This document shows, piece after piece, positions 1-9,202 of a stretch of 64,000 nucleotides of DNA (the stretch's first letter is position 1; each line of letters opens with the position of its first letter). Position numbers and translations under genes: made by a program. Source of the stretch: Methylobacterium aerolatum. GTDB taxonomy: Bacteria > Pseudomonadota > Alphaproteobacteria > Rhizobiales > Beijerinckiaceae. Where the stretch lies: the NCBI RefSeq assembly GCF_022179085.1, contig NZ_BPQE01000025.1, positions 47,170-111,169 on the forward strand, written 5' to 3'. The notes under the pieces are model-generated. The model searched no databases. It was given only the letters and a program-made list of their open reading frames with translations, and was not told the origin of the DNA.

Positions 1-557
1 TCGGGCCGTCGGTGGTCTCCCACACCATCGCCTTCGGCGAGCTGACGCTGGTGGTCCAGGCGTCGAACATCGTGTTCGCGCTCACCTACCTGCGCGACGA
101 TCCGGCCTGCGCCTTCCGCTGCTTCATCGACCTCTGCGGCGTCGATTATCCGCAGCGCGAGAAGCGGTTCGACGTGGTCTACCACCTGCTTTCGCTGCGC
201 CACAACGCGCGCATCCGGGTGAAGGTGCAGACCGACGAGGTGACTCCGGTGCCCTCCATCATCGAGGTCTATCCGGCGGCGAACTGGTTCGAGCGCGAGG
301 CCTACGATCTCTACGGCATCCTGTTCTCGGGCCACCCCGACCTGCGGCGGCTGCTCACCGATTACGGCTTCGAGGGCCACCCCCTGCGCAAGGACTTCCC
401 GCTCACCGGCTTCGTCGAGGTCCGCTACGACCAGGACGAGGGCCGCGTCGTCTACGAGCCGGTCCAGCTGACGCAGGAATTCCGGAACTTCGACTTCCTC
501 TCGCCGTGGGAGGGCACGGACTACGTGCTCCCCGGCGATGAGAAGAAGTCGGCCTGA
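1..557 (+). CDS. nuoC: NADH-quinone oxidoreductase subunit C (5' partial)
   Basis: This is the 30-kDa-type subunit of the peripheral arm of complex I, which with NuoD builds the quinone-proximal module. The frame is open to the left edge of the window, so the N-terminus is missing; a GTG at 12 is an internal valine rather than a convincing start. The family signature is clear: an ERE-x2-D-x2-G segment (EREAYDLYG), then [18 protein letters not shown] and [14 protein letters not shown]. About 180 residues are present and full alphaproteobacterial NuoC proteins are somewhat longer. The stop lies 16 bp before the nuoD start. It is the first visible gene of the operon; nuoA and nuoB are expected just upstream, outside the window. 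Confidence 0.95.
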   Translation, partial: GPSVVSHTIAFGELTLVVQASNIVFALTYLRDDPACAFRCFIDLCGVDYPQREKRFDVVYHLLSLRHNARIRVKVQTDEVTPVPSIIEVYPAANWFEREAYDLYGILFSGHPDLRRLLTDYGFEGHPLRKDFPLTGFVEVRYDQDEGRVVYEPVQLTQEFRNFDFLSPWEGTDYVLPGDEKKSA

Positions 558-573
558 GGCAGCGGAGGTCGTC

Positions 574-1764
574 GTGACGGAACACAACATCCGCAACTTC
601 GCGATCAACTTCGGCCCGCAGCATCCGGCGGCGCACGGCGTGCTGCGCCTCGTGCTGGAACTCGACGGCGAAGTCGTCGAGCGGGTCGATCCGCATATCG
701 GCCTGCTCCACCGGGGCACCGAGAAGCTGATCGAGCACAAGACCTACGTCCAGGCGACGCCCTATTTCGATCGGCTCGACTACGTGTCGCCGATGAACCA
801 GGAGCACGCTTTCTGCCTCGCGATCGAGAAGCTCGCGGGCATCGAGGTGCCGCGCCGGGCCAAGCTGATCCGCACCCTCTACTGCGAGATCGGGCGGCTG
901 CTGTCGCACCTTCTCAACGTCACGACGCAGGCGATGGACGTCGGCGCCCTCACGCCCCCGCTCTGGGGCTTCGAGGAGCGCGAGAAGCTGATGATCTTCT
1001 ACGAGCGGGCCTCCGGCGCCCGGCTCCACGCCAACTACTTCCGGCCGGGCGGCGTCCACCAGGACCTGCCGCCCAAGCTGATCGACGACATCGACGCCTT
1101 CTGCGACCCGTTCCTGCAGGTGGTGAACGACCTCGATGCCCTCGTGATGGAGAGCCGCATCTTCAAGCAGCGCAACGTCGACATCGGCATCGTATCGGTC
1201 GACGAGTGCATGGAGTGGGGCTTCTCGGGCGTGATGGTGCGGGGCTCCGGCATCCCGTGGGACCTGCGCAAGAGCCAGCCCTACGAATGCTACGAGGAGA
1301 TGGATTTCGACATCCCCGTGGGCAAGAACGGCGACACCTACGACCGGCAGGTCATCCGCATGGAAGAGATGCGGGAATCGGCCAAGATCATGAAGCAGTG
1401 CTGCGCCAAGCTGCGCGAGCCCGCCGGTGGGGGGCCGATCGCCTCCCTCGACGGCAAGTTCGCGCCGCCGCCGCGCCGGGAGATGAAGCGCTCGATGGAG
1501 GCGCTCATCCACCACTTCAAGCTCTACACCGAGGGGTTCCACGTCCCCGAGGGCGAGGTCTACGCCGCCGTCGAGGCGCCCAAGGGCGAGTTCGGCGTGT
1601 ATCTCGTGTCGGACGGCACCAACAAGCCGTACCGCTGCAAGATCCGCGCTCCGGGCTTCGCGCACCTTCAGGCGATGGATTGGATGTGCCGCGGGCACCT
1701 TCTGGCCGACGTGTCCTGCGTGCTCGGCACGCTCGACATCGTGTTCGGCGAAGTGGATCGGTAA
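574..1764 (+). CDS. nuoD: NADH-quinone oxidoreductase subunit D
   Basis: The 49-kDa-type subunit of complex I, a hydrogenase-large-subunit relative that forms most of the quinone pocket with NuoB. The protein (396 aa) begins [20 protein letters not shown] and carries the conserved [17 protein letters not shown] and [15 protein letters not shown] segments, ending in the usual FGEVDR. I chose the GTG at 574 over an in-frame ATG at 538 because a CGGAGG-type ribosome site lies at 563-568, because 538 overlaps nuoC, and because the resulting N-terminus matches the family. Full length, no anomalies. nuoE follows after 10 bp. Confidence 0.97.
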   Translation: MTEHNIRNFAINFGPQHPAAHGVLRLVLELDGEVVERVDPHIGLLHRGTEKLIEHKTYVQATPYFDRLDYVSPMNQEHAFCLAIEKLAGIEVPRRAKLIRTLYCEIGRLLSHLLNVTTQAMDVGALTPPLWGFEEREKLMIFYERASGARLHANYFRPGGVHQDLPPKLIDDIDAFCDPFLQVVNDLDALVMESRIFKQRNVDIGIVSVDECMEWGFSGVMVRGSGIPWDLRKSQPYECYEEMDFDIPVGKNGDTYDRQVIRMEEMRESAKIMKQCCAKLREPAGGGPIASLDGKFAPPPRREMKRSMEALIHHFKLYTEGFHVPEGEVYAAVEAPKGEFGVYLVSDGTNKPYRCKIRAPGFAHLQAMDWMCRGHLLADVSCVLGTLDIVFGEVDR

Positions 1765-1774
1765 GACGACAGCG

Positions 1775-2878
1775 ATGGCCAACCGCAGACTCGCCCCCGC
1801 CTCCGAGCAGCCCGAGAGCTTCGCCTTCACCCCCGAGAACGCGGAGTGGGCCAAGCACCAGATCGCGAAATACCCGGAGGGCCGGCAGGCCTCCGCCGTG
1901 ATCCCGCTCCTGTGGAAGGCGCAGGAGCAGAACGGCGGCTGGCTGCCGCAGAAGGCGATCGAGGCGGTGGCCGCCGAACTCGGCATGCCGAAGATCCGCG
2001 TGCTCGAGGTGGCGACCTTCTACACGATGTTCGCCCTGGAGCCGGTGGGCCGGTTCTGGATCCAGCTCTGCGGCACGGTGCCGTGCGATTCCTGCGGCTC
2101 CCGCGAGTTGAAGGCGATGCTGCAGAAGCGCCTCGGCCCGCCCGGCCACGTCTCTGCGGACGGGAACTTCTCCTGGCTCGAGGTCGAGTGCCTGGGCGCC
2201 TGCTGCAACGCGCCGATGGTGCAGATCAATCAGGACTACTACGAGGACCTGACCCCCGAATCCCTCTCCAAGCTGATGGACGACCTCGCCGCCGGACGGC
2301 CGGTGAAGATCGGCTCGCAGGCGGGGCGCATCTCCTCCGAGCCGAAGGGCGGCGCGAACACGCTGACCGACGAGACCCTGTTCGACGGGTCGCGGGTCGG
2401 CGCGTGGCGCAAGCGCTTCGAGCAGGCGAAGGAGGCCGAGCCCGCCGGGGCGGCCGGCGACGCGCCCAAGACCGAGATCAAGGCCCCCGTGGCCAAGACC
2501 GGCGAGGCCGAGTCCGCCACGCAGCAGGCGGCCACCGCGCCACGGCCTGCCAAGCCGGATGCCGGCCGCCCCGTCGAGCGCAAGGCGTCCGACGCCCCCG
2601 CCCAGCGGGCCGCCGACGGCGAAGAGCCGGTGAAGCCCGAGGACCGGGCCGACGCCGCCGAGCGCGGACATTCGCTGGCCAAGCATGGCGGCGCCCGCCT
2701 GCACGACTCGGACGCGCTGGACTCCCCGGCCGCCCGCGTCGCCGAGGGCGAGCCCGCCGCCGGCGAAGAGGGCAACCAGGAATTGCCGGGACGGGACATC
2801 CCCCCGCCGCCGCCGGAGGCTTCCGGTGCGAGCGAAGCGGTGGAGGAGAAGCTCGATTCCGACGCGAAGAAGAAGTGA
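1775..2878 (+). CDS. nuoE: NADH-quinone oxidoreductase subunit E with long low-complexity tail
   Basis: The 24-kDa-type subunit of the NADH-oxidising module. Ligands for the N1a [2Fe-2S] cluster are visible as C99-x4-C104 and C139-x3-C143. The thioredoxin-like core ends near residue 215. The remaining 150 residues, up to 367 aa in total, are an Ala/Glu/Pro/Lys-rich, apparently disordered extension not found in short NuoE proteins such as that of E. coli. The frame stays open with normal high-GC codon use and ends directly before nuoF (9 bp gap), so the tail is genuine coding sequence. Its function is unknown to me. Confidence 0.95.
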   Translation: MANRRLAPASEQPESFAFTPENAEWAKHQIAKYPEGRQASAVIPLLWKAQEQNGGWLPQKAIEAVAAELGMPKIRVLEVATFYTMFALEPVGRFWIQLCGTVPCDSCGSRELKAMLQKRLGPPGHVSADGNFSWLEVECLGACCNAPMVQINQDYYEDLTPESLSKLMDDLAAGRPVKIGSQAGRISSEPKGGANTLTDETLFDGSRVGAWRKRFEQAKEAEPAGAAGDAPKTEIKAPVAKTGEAESATQQAATAPRPAKPDAGRPVERKASDAPAQRAADGEEPVKPEDRADAAERGHSLAKHGGARLHDSDALDSPAARVAEGEPAAGEEGNQELPGRDIPPPPPEASGASEAVEEKLDSDAKKK

Positions 2879-2887
2879 GGGCCTGAC

Positions 2888-4189
2888 ATGCTCGCCGATC
2901 AGGATCGCATCTTCACCAATCTCTACGGCCTGCATTCGCCGGGGCTCGACGCCGCGAAGAAGCGCGGCGCCTGGGACGGGACCAAGTTCCTCCTGGAGCA
3001 GGGCCGCGACTGGATCATCGAGGAGATGAAGGCCTCGGGCCTGCGCGGCCGCGGCGGCGCCGGCTTCCCGACGGGCCTGAAGTGGTCGTTCATGCCGAAG
3101 AAGTCGGACGGGCGGCCGCATTACCTCGTGGTCAACGCCGACGAGTCGGAGCCGGGCACCTGCAAGGACCGGGAGATCATGCGGCACGATCCGCATCTCC
3201 TGATCGAGGGCTGCATGCTGGCCTGCTTCGCCATGGGCGCGCATGCCTGCTACGTCTACATCCGTGGCGAGTACGTCGCCGAGAAGCACGCCCTGCAGAA
3301 GGCCGTGGACGAGGCCTACGAGGCGCGCCTCGTGGGGCAGAGCAACGTCCACGACTACCCGTTCGACATCTACGTCCACCACGGCGCGGGCGCGTATATC
3401 TGTGGCGAGGAGACGGCCCTCATCGAGAGCCTGGAGGGCAAGAAGGGGATGCCGCGGCTGAAGCCGCCCTTCCCGGCCAACATGGGCCTCTACGGCTGCC
3501 CGACGACGGTGAACAACGTTGAGTCCATCGCGGTGGCGGGCACGATCCTGCGCCGGGGCGCGGCGTGGTTCGCCGGGCTCGGCGGCAAGAACAACACCGG
3601 CACCAAGCTCTTCTGCGTCTCAGGGCACGTGAACACGCCGTGCAACGTCGAGGAGGAGCTCGGCATCACCTTCCGCGAGCTGATCGACAAGCATTGCGGC
3701 GGGATGCGCGGCGGCTGGGACAACCTGCTCTGTTCGATTCCCGGCGGCTCCTCGGTGCCGCTGGTGCCCGCCGAGCAGATCATCGACGCCAAGATGGACT
3801 TCGACACGCTGCGCAACCTCGGCTCAGGCCTCGGTACGGCGGCGGTGATCGTGCTCGACAAGTCCACCGACATCGTCGGCGCGATCGCCCGGATCTCGTA
3901 CTTCTACAAGCACGAGTCGTGCGGCCAGTGCACGCCCTGCCGCGAGGGCACGGGCTGGATGTGGCGGGTGCTGACGCGCATGGTCGAGGGCCGGGCGCAG
4001 AAGCGCGAGATCGATATGCTGTTCGAGGTCACGAAGCAGATCGAGGGCCACACGATCTGCGCGCTCGGCGACGCGGCGGCCTGGCCGATTCAGGGCCTCA
4101 TCCGCCACTTCCGCCCCGAAATCGAGAAGCGGATCGACCGCTACACCGCCAACCCCCATTCCGATCCGGTGCCGATGGCGGCGGAGTGA
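2888..4189 (+). CDS. nuoF: NADH-quinone oxidoreductase subunit F
   Basis: The 51-kDa-type subunit that binds NADH and FMN and carries cluster N3. A glycine-rich nucleotide-binding loop, [10 protein letters not shown], spans residues 54-63. Cluster N3 cysteines are C345, C348 and C351 ([11 protein letters not shown]) with a fourth in [10 protein letters not shown]. At 433 aa it is the normal family length. The ATG at 2888 sits 9 bp after nuoE. The downstream gap to nuoG (214 bp) is unusually long for this operon and holds a family A repeat. Confidence 0.97.
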   Translation: MLADQDRIFTNLYGLHSPGLDAAKKRGAWDGTKFLLEQGRDWIIEEMKASGLRGRGGAGFPTGLKWSFMPKKSDGRPHYLVVNADESEPGTCKDREIMRHDPHLLIEGCMLACFAMGAHACYVYIRGEYVAEKHALQKAVDEAYEARLVGQSNVHDYPFDIYVHHGAGAYICGEETALIESLEGKKGMPRLKPPFPANMGLYGCPTTVNNVESIAVAGTILRRGAAWFAGLGGKNNTGTKLFCVSGHVNTPCNVEEELGITFRELIDKHCGGMRGGWDNLLCSIPGGSSVPLVPAEQIIDAKMDFDTLRNLGSGLGTAAVIVLDKSTDIVGAIARISYFYKHESCGQCTPCREGTGWMWRVLTRMVEGRAQKREIDMLFEVTKQIEGHTICALGDAAAWPIQGLIRHFRPEIEKRIDRYTANPHSDPVPMAAE

Positions 4190-4250
4190 CGATGATGCGG
4201 GTCTGCAGTCCACAGCCTGAGCGTCCGGGCGCGACGGTCACGCTCCTCTC

Positions 4251-4342
4251 CGTCATTGCGAGCGGAGCGAAGCAATCCAGGGATGCGGGCCTTTTCAGAA
4301 CGTGGCGGAGCGCTGGATTGCTTCGCTGCGCTCGCAATGACG
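4251..4342. repeat. Family A palindromic repeat, copy 1 (nuoF-nuoG gap)
   Basis: Imperfect inverted repeat of about 92 bp. The left arm begins CGTCATTGCGAGCGGAGCG and continues into AGCAATCCAGGG; the right arm is its complement, GGATTGCTTCGCTGCGC then TCGCAATGACG. The same arms recur at seven other places in the window. Here it lies in the middle of the nuo operon and would form a long hairpin in the transcript. It resembles REP/BIME-type elements, but I cannot assign a transposase. Confidence 0.9.
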
Positions 4343-4403
4343 ACACCGGGTTTCAGGGGCCGACCCGCCTTTCCGCGTTCGTGCCAGATTTCGAGACGAT
4401 GCG

Positions 4404-6485
4404 ATGACCAAGATCCTCATCGACGGCACCGAGGTCGAGGTTCCGGCCGACTACACGCTGCTCCAGGCGTGTGAGGTCGCGGGCGCCGAGATCCCGCGCT
4501 TCTGCTTCCACGAGCGGCTGTCCATCGCCGGCAATTGCCGCATGTGCCTCGTGGAGCTGAAGGGCGCCCCGAAGCCGGTGGCCTCTTGCGCCTACGCGGT
4601 GAAGGATTGCCGCCCCGGCCCGAACGGCGAGCCGCCGGAGGTGCTGACGCGCTCCGGCCTCACCAAGAAGGCCCGCGAGGGGGTGATGGAGTTCCTCCTC
4701 ATCAACCACCCGCTCGATTGCCCGATCTGCGACCAGGGCGGCCATTGCGACCTGCAGGACCAGGCGATGGCCTACGGCGTCGATTCGACCCGCTACCAGG
4801 AGAACAAGCGGGCGGTCGAGGAGAAGCACATCGGCCCGCTGGTGCGGACGGCGATGAACCGCTGCATCCACTGCACCCGCTGCGTGCGCTTCCTGGCGGA
4901 GGTGGCCGGCGTGCCGGACCTCGGCGCCATCGGGCGCGGCGAGGACATGGAGATCACGAGCTACCTCGAGCAGTCGATGGCCTCGGAGCTCCAGGGCAAC
5001 GTCGCCGACCTCTGCCCGGTGGGCGCGCTGGTGCACAAGCCTCAGAGCTACAACGTCCGCCCCTGGGAGCTGTCGAAGACCGAATCGGTCGACGTGATGG
5101 ATGCGGTGGGCTCGTCGATCCGGGTCGATACCCGGGGCCGCGAGGTCATGCAGATCGAGCCGCGGGTGAACGAGGAGATCAATGAGGAGTGGATCTCCGA
5201 CAAGACCCGCCACGTGGTGGACGGGCTGCGGCTCCAGCGCCTCGACCGGCCCTACCTGCGCGAGAACGGGCGGCTGCGCCCCGCCTCCTGGGGCGAGGCG
5301 TTCCAGGCCATCGCCGCCAAGGTGAAGGGCACCGAGGCCAAGCGCATCGGCGCCATCGTCGGCGACCTCGCCGCCGTGGAGGAGACCTTCGCGCTCCGTG
5401 AGTTGATCCGGAGCCTCGGCTCGCCGAACCTCGATGGCCGCCAGACCGGCGCGGGCCTCGATCCGGCGCTGGGCCGGGCGAGCTACCTGTTCAACCCGAC
5501 GATCCCCGGCATCGAGTCGGCGGACGCGATCCTGCTCGTGGGCGTCAACCCGCGCACGGAAGCCTCGCTGCTCAACGTGCGCATCCGCAAGCGCTGGCGC
5601 ATGGCGCCGCTGGCGGTGGGTGTGATCGGCGACCAAGTCGATCTCACCTATCCGAGCCACTACCTCGGCGCGGGCGCCGAGTCGCTGGCGGCGCTGGCCC
5701 GGGGCGAGCACAGCTTCCTCGACATCCTCAAGGAGGCGAAGGCGCCCCTCGTCGTCGTCGGCTCTACGGTCGCGCCCGGCGTGATGGCCGCCGCCGCGAC
5801 GCTGGCGCAGGATCTCGGCACCGTCGCCGAGGGCAAGCCCGGCTTCGGCGTGCTGCACCATGCCGCCGCGCGGGTGGGCAGCCTCGATCTCGGCTTTGTA
5901 CCGGGGGAGGGCGGCCTGACCTTCGCGCAGATGACCGCAGCCGGCGGGGTGGACGTGCTGTTCAACCTCGGGGCCGACGAGTGCGAGATCGCGCCCGGCG
6001 CCTTCGTGATCTACCAGGGCACCCACGGCGACCGGGGCGCCTCCCGCGCGGACGTGATCCTGCCGGGCGCCGCCTACACCGAAAAGAACGCGACCTACGT
6101 CAACACCGAGGGCCGGGTGCAGATCGCCAACCGCGCGGGCTTCCCGCCGGGCGACGCCCGCGAGGACTGGGCGATCCTGCGCGCCCTGTCGGACGTGCTG
6201 GGCCACCGCCTGCCCTTCGATTCGCTGATCGCGCTCCGCAAGGCGCTCTATGCCGCCCACCCGCATTTCGCCGCGGTGGACGGCGTGGAAGCCGGCGACG
6301 TGGCCGGGGCCGTGTCGGCGCTGGCCGCCCGCGGCGGCGAGACCGGCAGCGGCGCCTTCGTGTCGCCGGTGAGCGACTTCTACCTCACGAACCCCATCGC
6401 CCGCGCCTCGCGGGTCCTCGCGGAATGCTCGCGGCTGGCGCGGGAGCGGGCCTCCGAGCCCCTTCCCCTCGCGGCGGCCGAGTAG
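4404..6485 (+). CDS. nuoG: NADH-quinone oxidoreductase subunit G (mitochondrial-type)
   Basis: The 75-kDa-type iron-sulfur subunit of complex I. The N-terminal [2Fe-2S] domain has C34, C45, C48 and C62. The His-ligated cluster is H102, C106, C109, C115, and a [4Fe-4S] set is C154, C157, C160 plus the cysteine of DLCPVGAL. A molybdopterin-oxidoreductase-like domain follows. At 693 aa it matches the short mitochondrial and alphaproteobacterial form, clearly shorter than E. coli NuoG (about 900 aa), which carries an extra N7 cluster. The start at 4404 follows the family A repeat. nuoH begins 9 bp after the stop. Confidence 0.97.
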   Translation: MTKILIDGTEVEVPADYTLLQACEVAGAEIPRFCFHERLSIAGNCRMCLVELKGAPKPVASCAYAVKDCRPGPNGEPPEVLTRSGLTKKAREGVMEFLLINHPLDCPICDQGGHCDLQDQAMAYGVDSTRYQENKRAVEEKHIGPLVRTAMNRCIHCTRCVRFLAEVAGVPDLGAIGRGEDMEITSYLEQSMASELQGNVADLCPVGALVHKPQSYNVRPWELSKTESVDVMDAVGSSIRVDTRGREVMQIEPRVNEEINEEWISDKTRHVVDGLRLQRLDRPYLRENGRLRPASWGEAFQAIAAKVKGTEAKRIGAIVGDLAAVEETFALRELIRSLGSPNLDGRQTGAGLDPALGRASYLFNPTIPGIESADAILLVGVNPRTEASLLNVRIRKRWRMAPLAVGVIGDQVDLTYPSHYLGAGAESLAALARGEHSFLDILKEAKAPLVVVGSTVAPGVMAAAATLAQDLGTVAEGKPGFGVLHHAAARVGSLDLGFVPGEGGLTFAQMTAAGGVDVLFNLGADECEIAPGAFVIYQGTHGDRGASRADVILPGAAYTEKNATYVNTEGRVQIANRAGFPPGDAREDWAILRALSDVLGHRLPFDSLIALRKALYAAHPHFAAVDGVEAGDVAGAVSALAARGGETGSGAFVSPVSDFYLTNPIARASRVLAECSRLARERASEPLPLAAAE

Positions 6486-6494
6486 GAGAGCCCG

Positions 6495-7517
6495 ATGACG
6501 CCCCTGGAACTCGTCGGGACGGTGCTCCTGATCGCGCTGAAGAGCTTCGTGCTGCTCGCCGCGCTCCTCGTCTTCATCGCCTACGCCCTGCTCGCCGACC
6601 GGAAGATCTGGGCGGCGGTGCAGCTGCGGCGGGGCCCGAACGTGGTCGGCCCCTACGGGCTGTTCCAGTCCTTCGCCGACCTCCTGAAGTTCGTGCTGAA
6701 GGAGCCGGTGATCCCGGCGGGCGCCAACAAGGCGATCTACCTGCTGGCGCCGCTGGTCTTCGCCATGCTCGCCCTGTCGAGCTGGGCCGTGATGCCGATC
6801 GCCGACGGCTGGGCCATCGCCGACATCAACGTCGGCATCACCTACATCTTCGCGATCTCGTCGCTCGGCGTGTACGGCGTCATCATGGGCGGCTGGGCGT
6901 CGAACTCGAAATACGCCTTCCTCGGGGCGCTGCGCTCGGCGGCGCAGATGATCTCCTACGAGGTATCTCTCGGCTTCGTGATCATCTGCGTGCTGATGTG
7001 CGCGGGCTCGCTGAACCTCACCCGGATCGTGGCGGCGCAGGACACGAGCCTCGGCCTGTTCGGGTGGTACTGGCTGTGGCTATTCCCGATGTTCGTGGTG
7101 TTCTTCGTCTCGGCGCTGGCCGAGACGAACCGCCCGCCCTTCGACCTGCCGGAGGCCGAATCGGAGCTCGTGGCGGGCTACATGGTCGAGTATTCCTCGA
7201 CCCCGTACCTGCTGTTCATGCTCGGCGAGTACGTGGCCATCATGACCATGTGCGCCCTGGGCACGGTCCTCTTCCTGGGCGGCTGGCTCTCGCCGATCCC
7301 CTTCGCGCCCTTCACCTGGGTGCCGGGCGTGATCTGGTTCATCCTGAAGGCGAGCTTCCTGTTCTTCGGCTTCGCGATGGTGAAATCCATCGTGCCGCGC
7401 TACCGCTACGATCAGCTGATGCGGCTCGGCTGGAAGGTGTTCCTGCCCCTGTCCCTCGTCTGCGTCGTCGTGGTGGCCTTCGTCCTCAAGGTCGCCGGCC
7501 TCGCCCCCGGCGCCTGA
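6495..7517 (+). CDS. nuoH: NADH-quinone oxidoreductase subunit H
   Basis: Membrane subunit (ND1-type) that connects the quinone pocket to the proton-pumping arm. The 340-aa protein is strongly hydrophobic with multiple membrane spans. It has the acidic cytoplasmic loop [20 protein letters not shown] starting at E210, diagnostic of the family and part of the quinone-site region. RRGPN near the N-terminus is also conserved. Length is normal. It is co-transcribed in the nuo operon; nuoI follows after 28 bp. Confidence 0.97.
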   Translation: MTPLELVGTVLLIALKSFVLLAALLVFIAYALLADRKIWAAVQLRRGPNVVGPYGLFQSFADLLKFVLKEPVIPAGANKAIYLLAPLVFAMLALSSWAVMPIADGWAIADINVGITYIFAISSLGVYGVIMGGWASNSKYAFLGALRSAAQMISYEVSLGFVIICVLMCAGSLNLTRIVAAQDTSLGLFGWYWLWLFPMFVVFFVSALAETNRPPFDLPEAESELVAGYMVEYSSTPYLLFMLGEYVAIMTMCALGTVLFLGGWLSPIPFAPFTWVPGVIWFILKASFLFFGFAMVKSIVPRYRYDQLMRLGWKVFLPLSLVCVVVVAFVLKVAGLAPGA

Positions 7518-7545
7518 CGCTCACGGAATTTTCGGAGATCCGGGC

Positions 7546-8034
7546 ATGAAGCTCGATCAGATTGCCAAGAGCCTGCTCCTGAAGGAGTTCGTGTCCGGGA
7601 TGGTCCTGGGCATGCGCTACTTCTTCAAGCCGAAGGCGACGATCAACTATCCGTTCGAGATGGGCCATCGCGGTCCTCGCTTCCGGGGCGAGCATGCGCT
7701 CCGCCGCTACCCCAACGGGGAGGAGCGGTGCATCGCCTGCAAGCTCTGCGAGGCGATCTGCCCGGCGCAGGCCATCACCATCGAGGCGGGTCCCCGCCGC
7801 AACGACGGGACGCGCCGCACCACCCGCTACGACATCGATATGGTGAAGTGCATCTACTGCGGCATGTGCCAGGAGGCCTGCCCGGTGGACGCCATCGTCG
7901 AGGGGCCGAACTTCGAGTTCTCCACGGAGACCCGCGAGGAGCTTCTGTACGACAAGCAGAAGTTGCTCCTGAACGGCGACCGGTGGGAGCGGGAGATCGC
8001 CCGCAACATCGCCATGGACGCGCCCTACCGCTGA
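7546..8034 (+). CDS. nuoI: NADH-quinone oxidoreductase subunit I
   Basis: The 23-kDa-type ferredoxin-like subunit that carries clusters N6a and N6b between NuoG and NuoB. Two classical C-x2-C-x2-C-x3-C motifs are present: C62/C65/C68/C72 ([11 protein letters not shown]) and C102/C105/C108/C112 ([11 protein letters not shown]). At 162 aa it is full length. The N-terminus, [15 protein letters not shown], matches the alphaproteobacterial form. The 142-bp gap to nuoJ is longer than neighbouring gaps and holds a candidate internal promoter. Confidence 0.97.
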   Translation: MKLDQIAKSLLLKEFVSGMVLGMRYFFKPKATINYPFEMGHRGPRFRGEHALRRYPNGEERCIACKLCEAICPAQAITIEAGPRRNDGTRRTTRYDIDMVKCIYCGMCQEACPVDAIVEGPNFEFSTETREELLYDKQKLLLNGDRWEREIARNIAMDAPYR

Positions 8035-8076
8035 GCGGGACGCAACCCTGTCGGTCGCCGCATCGCGGCAAAACCG

Positions 8077-8105
8077 TTGTGCCGGCTCGGGCCGGGTTCT
8101 ATAGA
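8077..8105 (+). promoter_or_regulatory. Candidate internal promoter before nuoJ
   Basis: A TTGTGC hexamer (8077-8082) and a TATAGA hexamer (8100-8105) are separated by exactly 17 bp in the nuoI-nuoJ gap, about 72 bp before the nuoJ start. This resembles a housekeeping sigma-70-type promoter. It could let the membrane-arm genes be transcribed separately. The call is by eye only. Confidence 0.4.
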
Positions 8106-8176
8106 CGGGCCGCCTGCGGCGGCCTGACGCCACCGAGGCAGAAGGGGCCGCGCGAGCGGCCGGACGCACGAAGCGC

Positions 8177-8797
8177 ATGACCGCAGCAGCCGCCTTCTTC
8201 TACCTGTTCGCGAGCCTCGCCGTCGCGTCGGGCTTCATGGTGATTGCATCCCGCAATCCCGTCGCCTCCGTCCTGTTCCTGATTCTCGCCTTCGTGAACG
8301 CGGCGGGTCTCTTCGTGCTGATGGGCGCCGAGTTCCTGGCGATGATCCTCGTGGTCGTCTACGTCGGCGCGGTGGCGGTGCTGTTCCTGTTCGTGGTGAT
8401 GATGCTCGACGTGGATTTCGCCGAGCTGCGCCAGGGCTTCCAGCAATACCTGCCGATCGGCGGCCTGATCGGCGCGATCTTCCTGATCGAGCTGTTGCTC
8501 GTCGTGGGCTCGTGGTCGATCGATCCGGGCCTCGTCCAGGCGCCGCTCGGCAACGTGGCGAGCGCCGAGAACGTGACCAACGCCCAGGCGCTCGGCCGGG
8601 TGATCTACACGGACTACGCCTACTTCTTCCAGATCGCCGGCCTCATCCTCCTCGTGGCGATGATCGGGGCGATCGTGCTGACGCTGCGGGACCGCCCGGG
8701 CGTGAAGCGCCAGAACATCGCGGTGCAGAACGCCCGCACCCAGGCGACCGCCATCGAGACCCGCAAGGTGCCCTCGCGCCAGGGCGTGGAAGTCTGA
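8177..8797 (+). CDS. nuoJ: NADH-quinone oxidoreductase subunit J
   Basis: ND6-type membrane subunit of complex I. The 206-aa product has several hydrophobic helices and the conserved [20 protein letters not shown] segment, which contains the pi-bulge helix of the family. The start, ATGACCGCAGCAGCC at 8177, lies after the 142-bp gap; no closer alternative start gives a better N-terminus. The hydrophilic C-terminus (residues about 170-206) is typical. nuoK starts 37 bp after the stop. Confidence 0.96.
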   Translation: MTAAAAFFYLFASLAVASGFMVIASRNPVASVLFLILAFVNAAGLFVLMGAEFLAMILVVVYVGAVAVLFLFVVMMLDVDFAELRQGFQQYLPIGGLIGAIFLIELLLVVGSWSIDPGLVQAPLGNVASAENVTNAQALGRVIYTDYAYFFQIAGLILLVAMIGAIVLTLRDRPGVKRQNIAVQNARTQATAIETRKVPSRQGVEV

Positions 8798-8834
8798 TGC
8801 CCGGCGCGCGGCCAGTCCGGGCCAGGAGAGTGTG

Positions 8835-9140
8835 ATGATCGGCTTGAGCCATTACCTGACGGTCGCGGCGATCCTGTTCACGCTCGGCGTGCTCGGCATC
8901 TTCATCAACCGCAAGAACATCATCGTCATCCTGATGTCGGTCGAGCTGATCCTACTCTCGGTCAACATCAACCTCGTCGCCTTCTCGACGCAGCTCAACG
9001 ACATCACCGGCCAGGTCTTCGCCCTGTTCGTGCTGACGGTGGCCGCCGCCGAGTCGGCCATCGGCCTCGCCATCCTGGTGGTGTTCTTCCGCAACCGCGG
9101 ATCGATCGCGGTCGAGGACGTGAGCATGATGAAGGGCTGA
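8835..9140 (+). CDS. nuoK: NADH-quinone oxidoreductase subunit K
   Basis: ND4L-type antiporter-like membrane subunit with three helices, 101 aa. The sequence [20 protein letters not shown] and the second-helix segment [11 protein letters not shown], with its conserved membrane glutamate, identify it. I chose the ATG at 8835 over a GTG immediately before it (8832), since MIGLSHYL is the usual N-terminus; AGGAGAG at 8823-8829 fits either. The gap to nuoL is 62 bp and I see nothing notable in it. Confidence 0.96.
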   Translation: MIGLSHYLTVAAILFTLGVLGIFINRKNIIVILMSVELILLSVNINLVAFSTQLNDITGQVFALFVLTVAAAESAIGLAILVVFFRNRGSIAVEDVSMMKG

Positions 9141-9202
9141 CTTAGCCCCTCATCGTCTCCCAACCCGCCCCGCCCGACGCGAAGACGGACAGCCTTCCCC
9201 CG

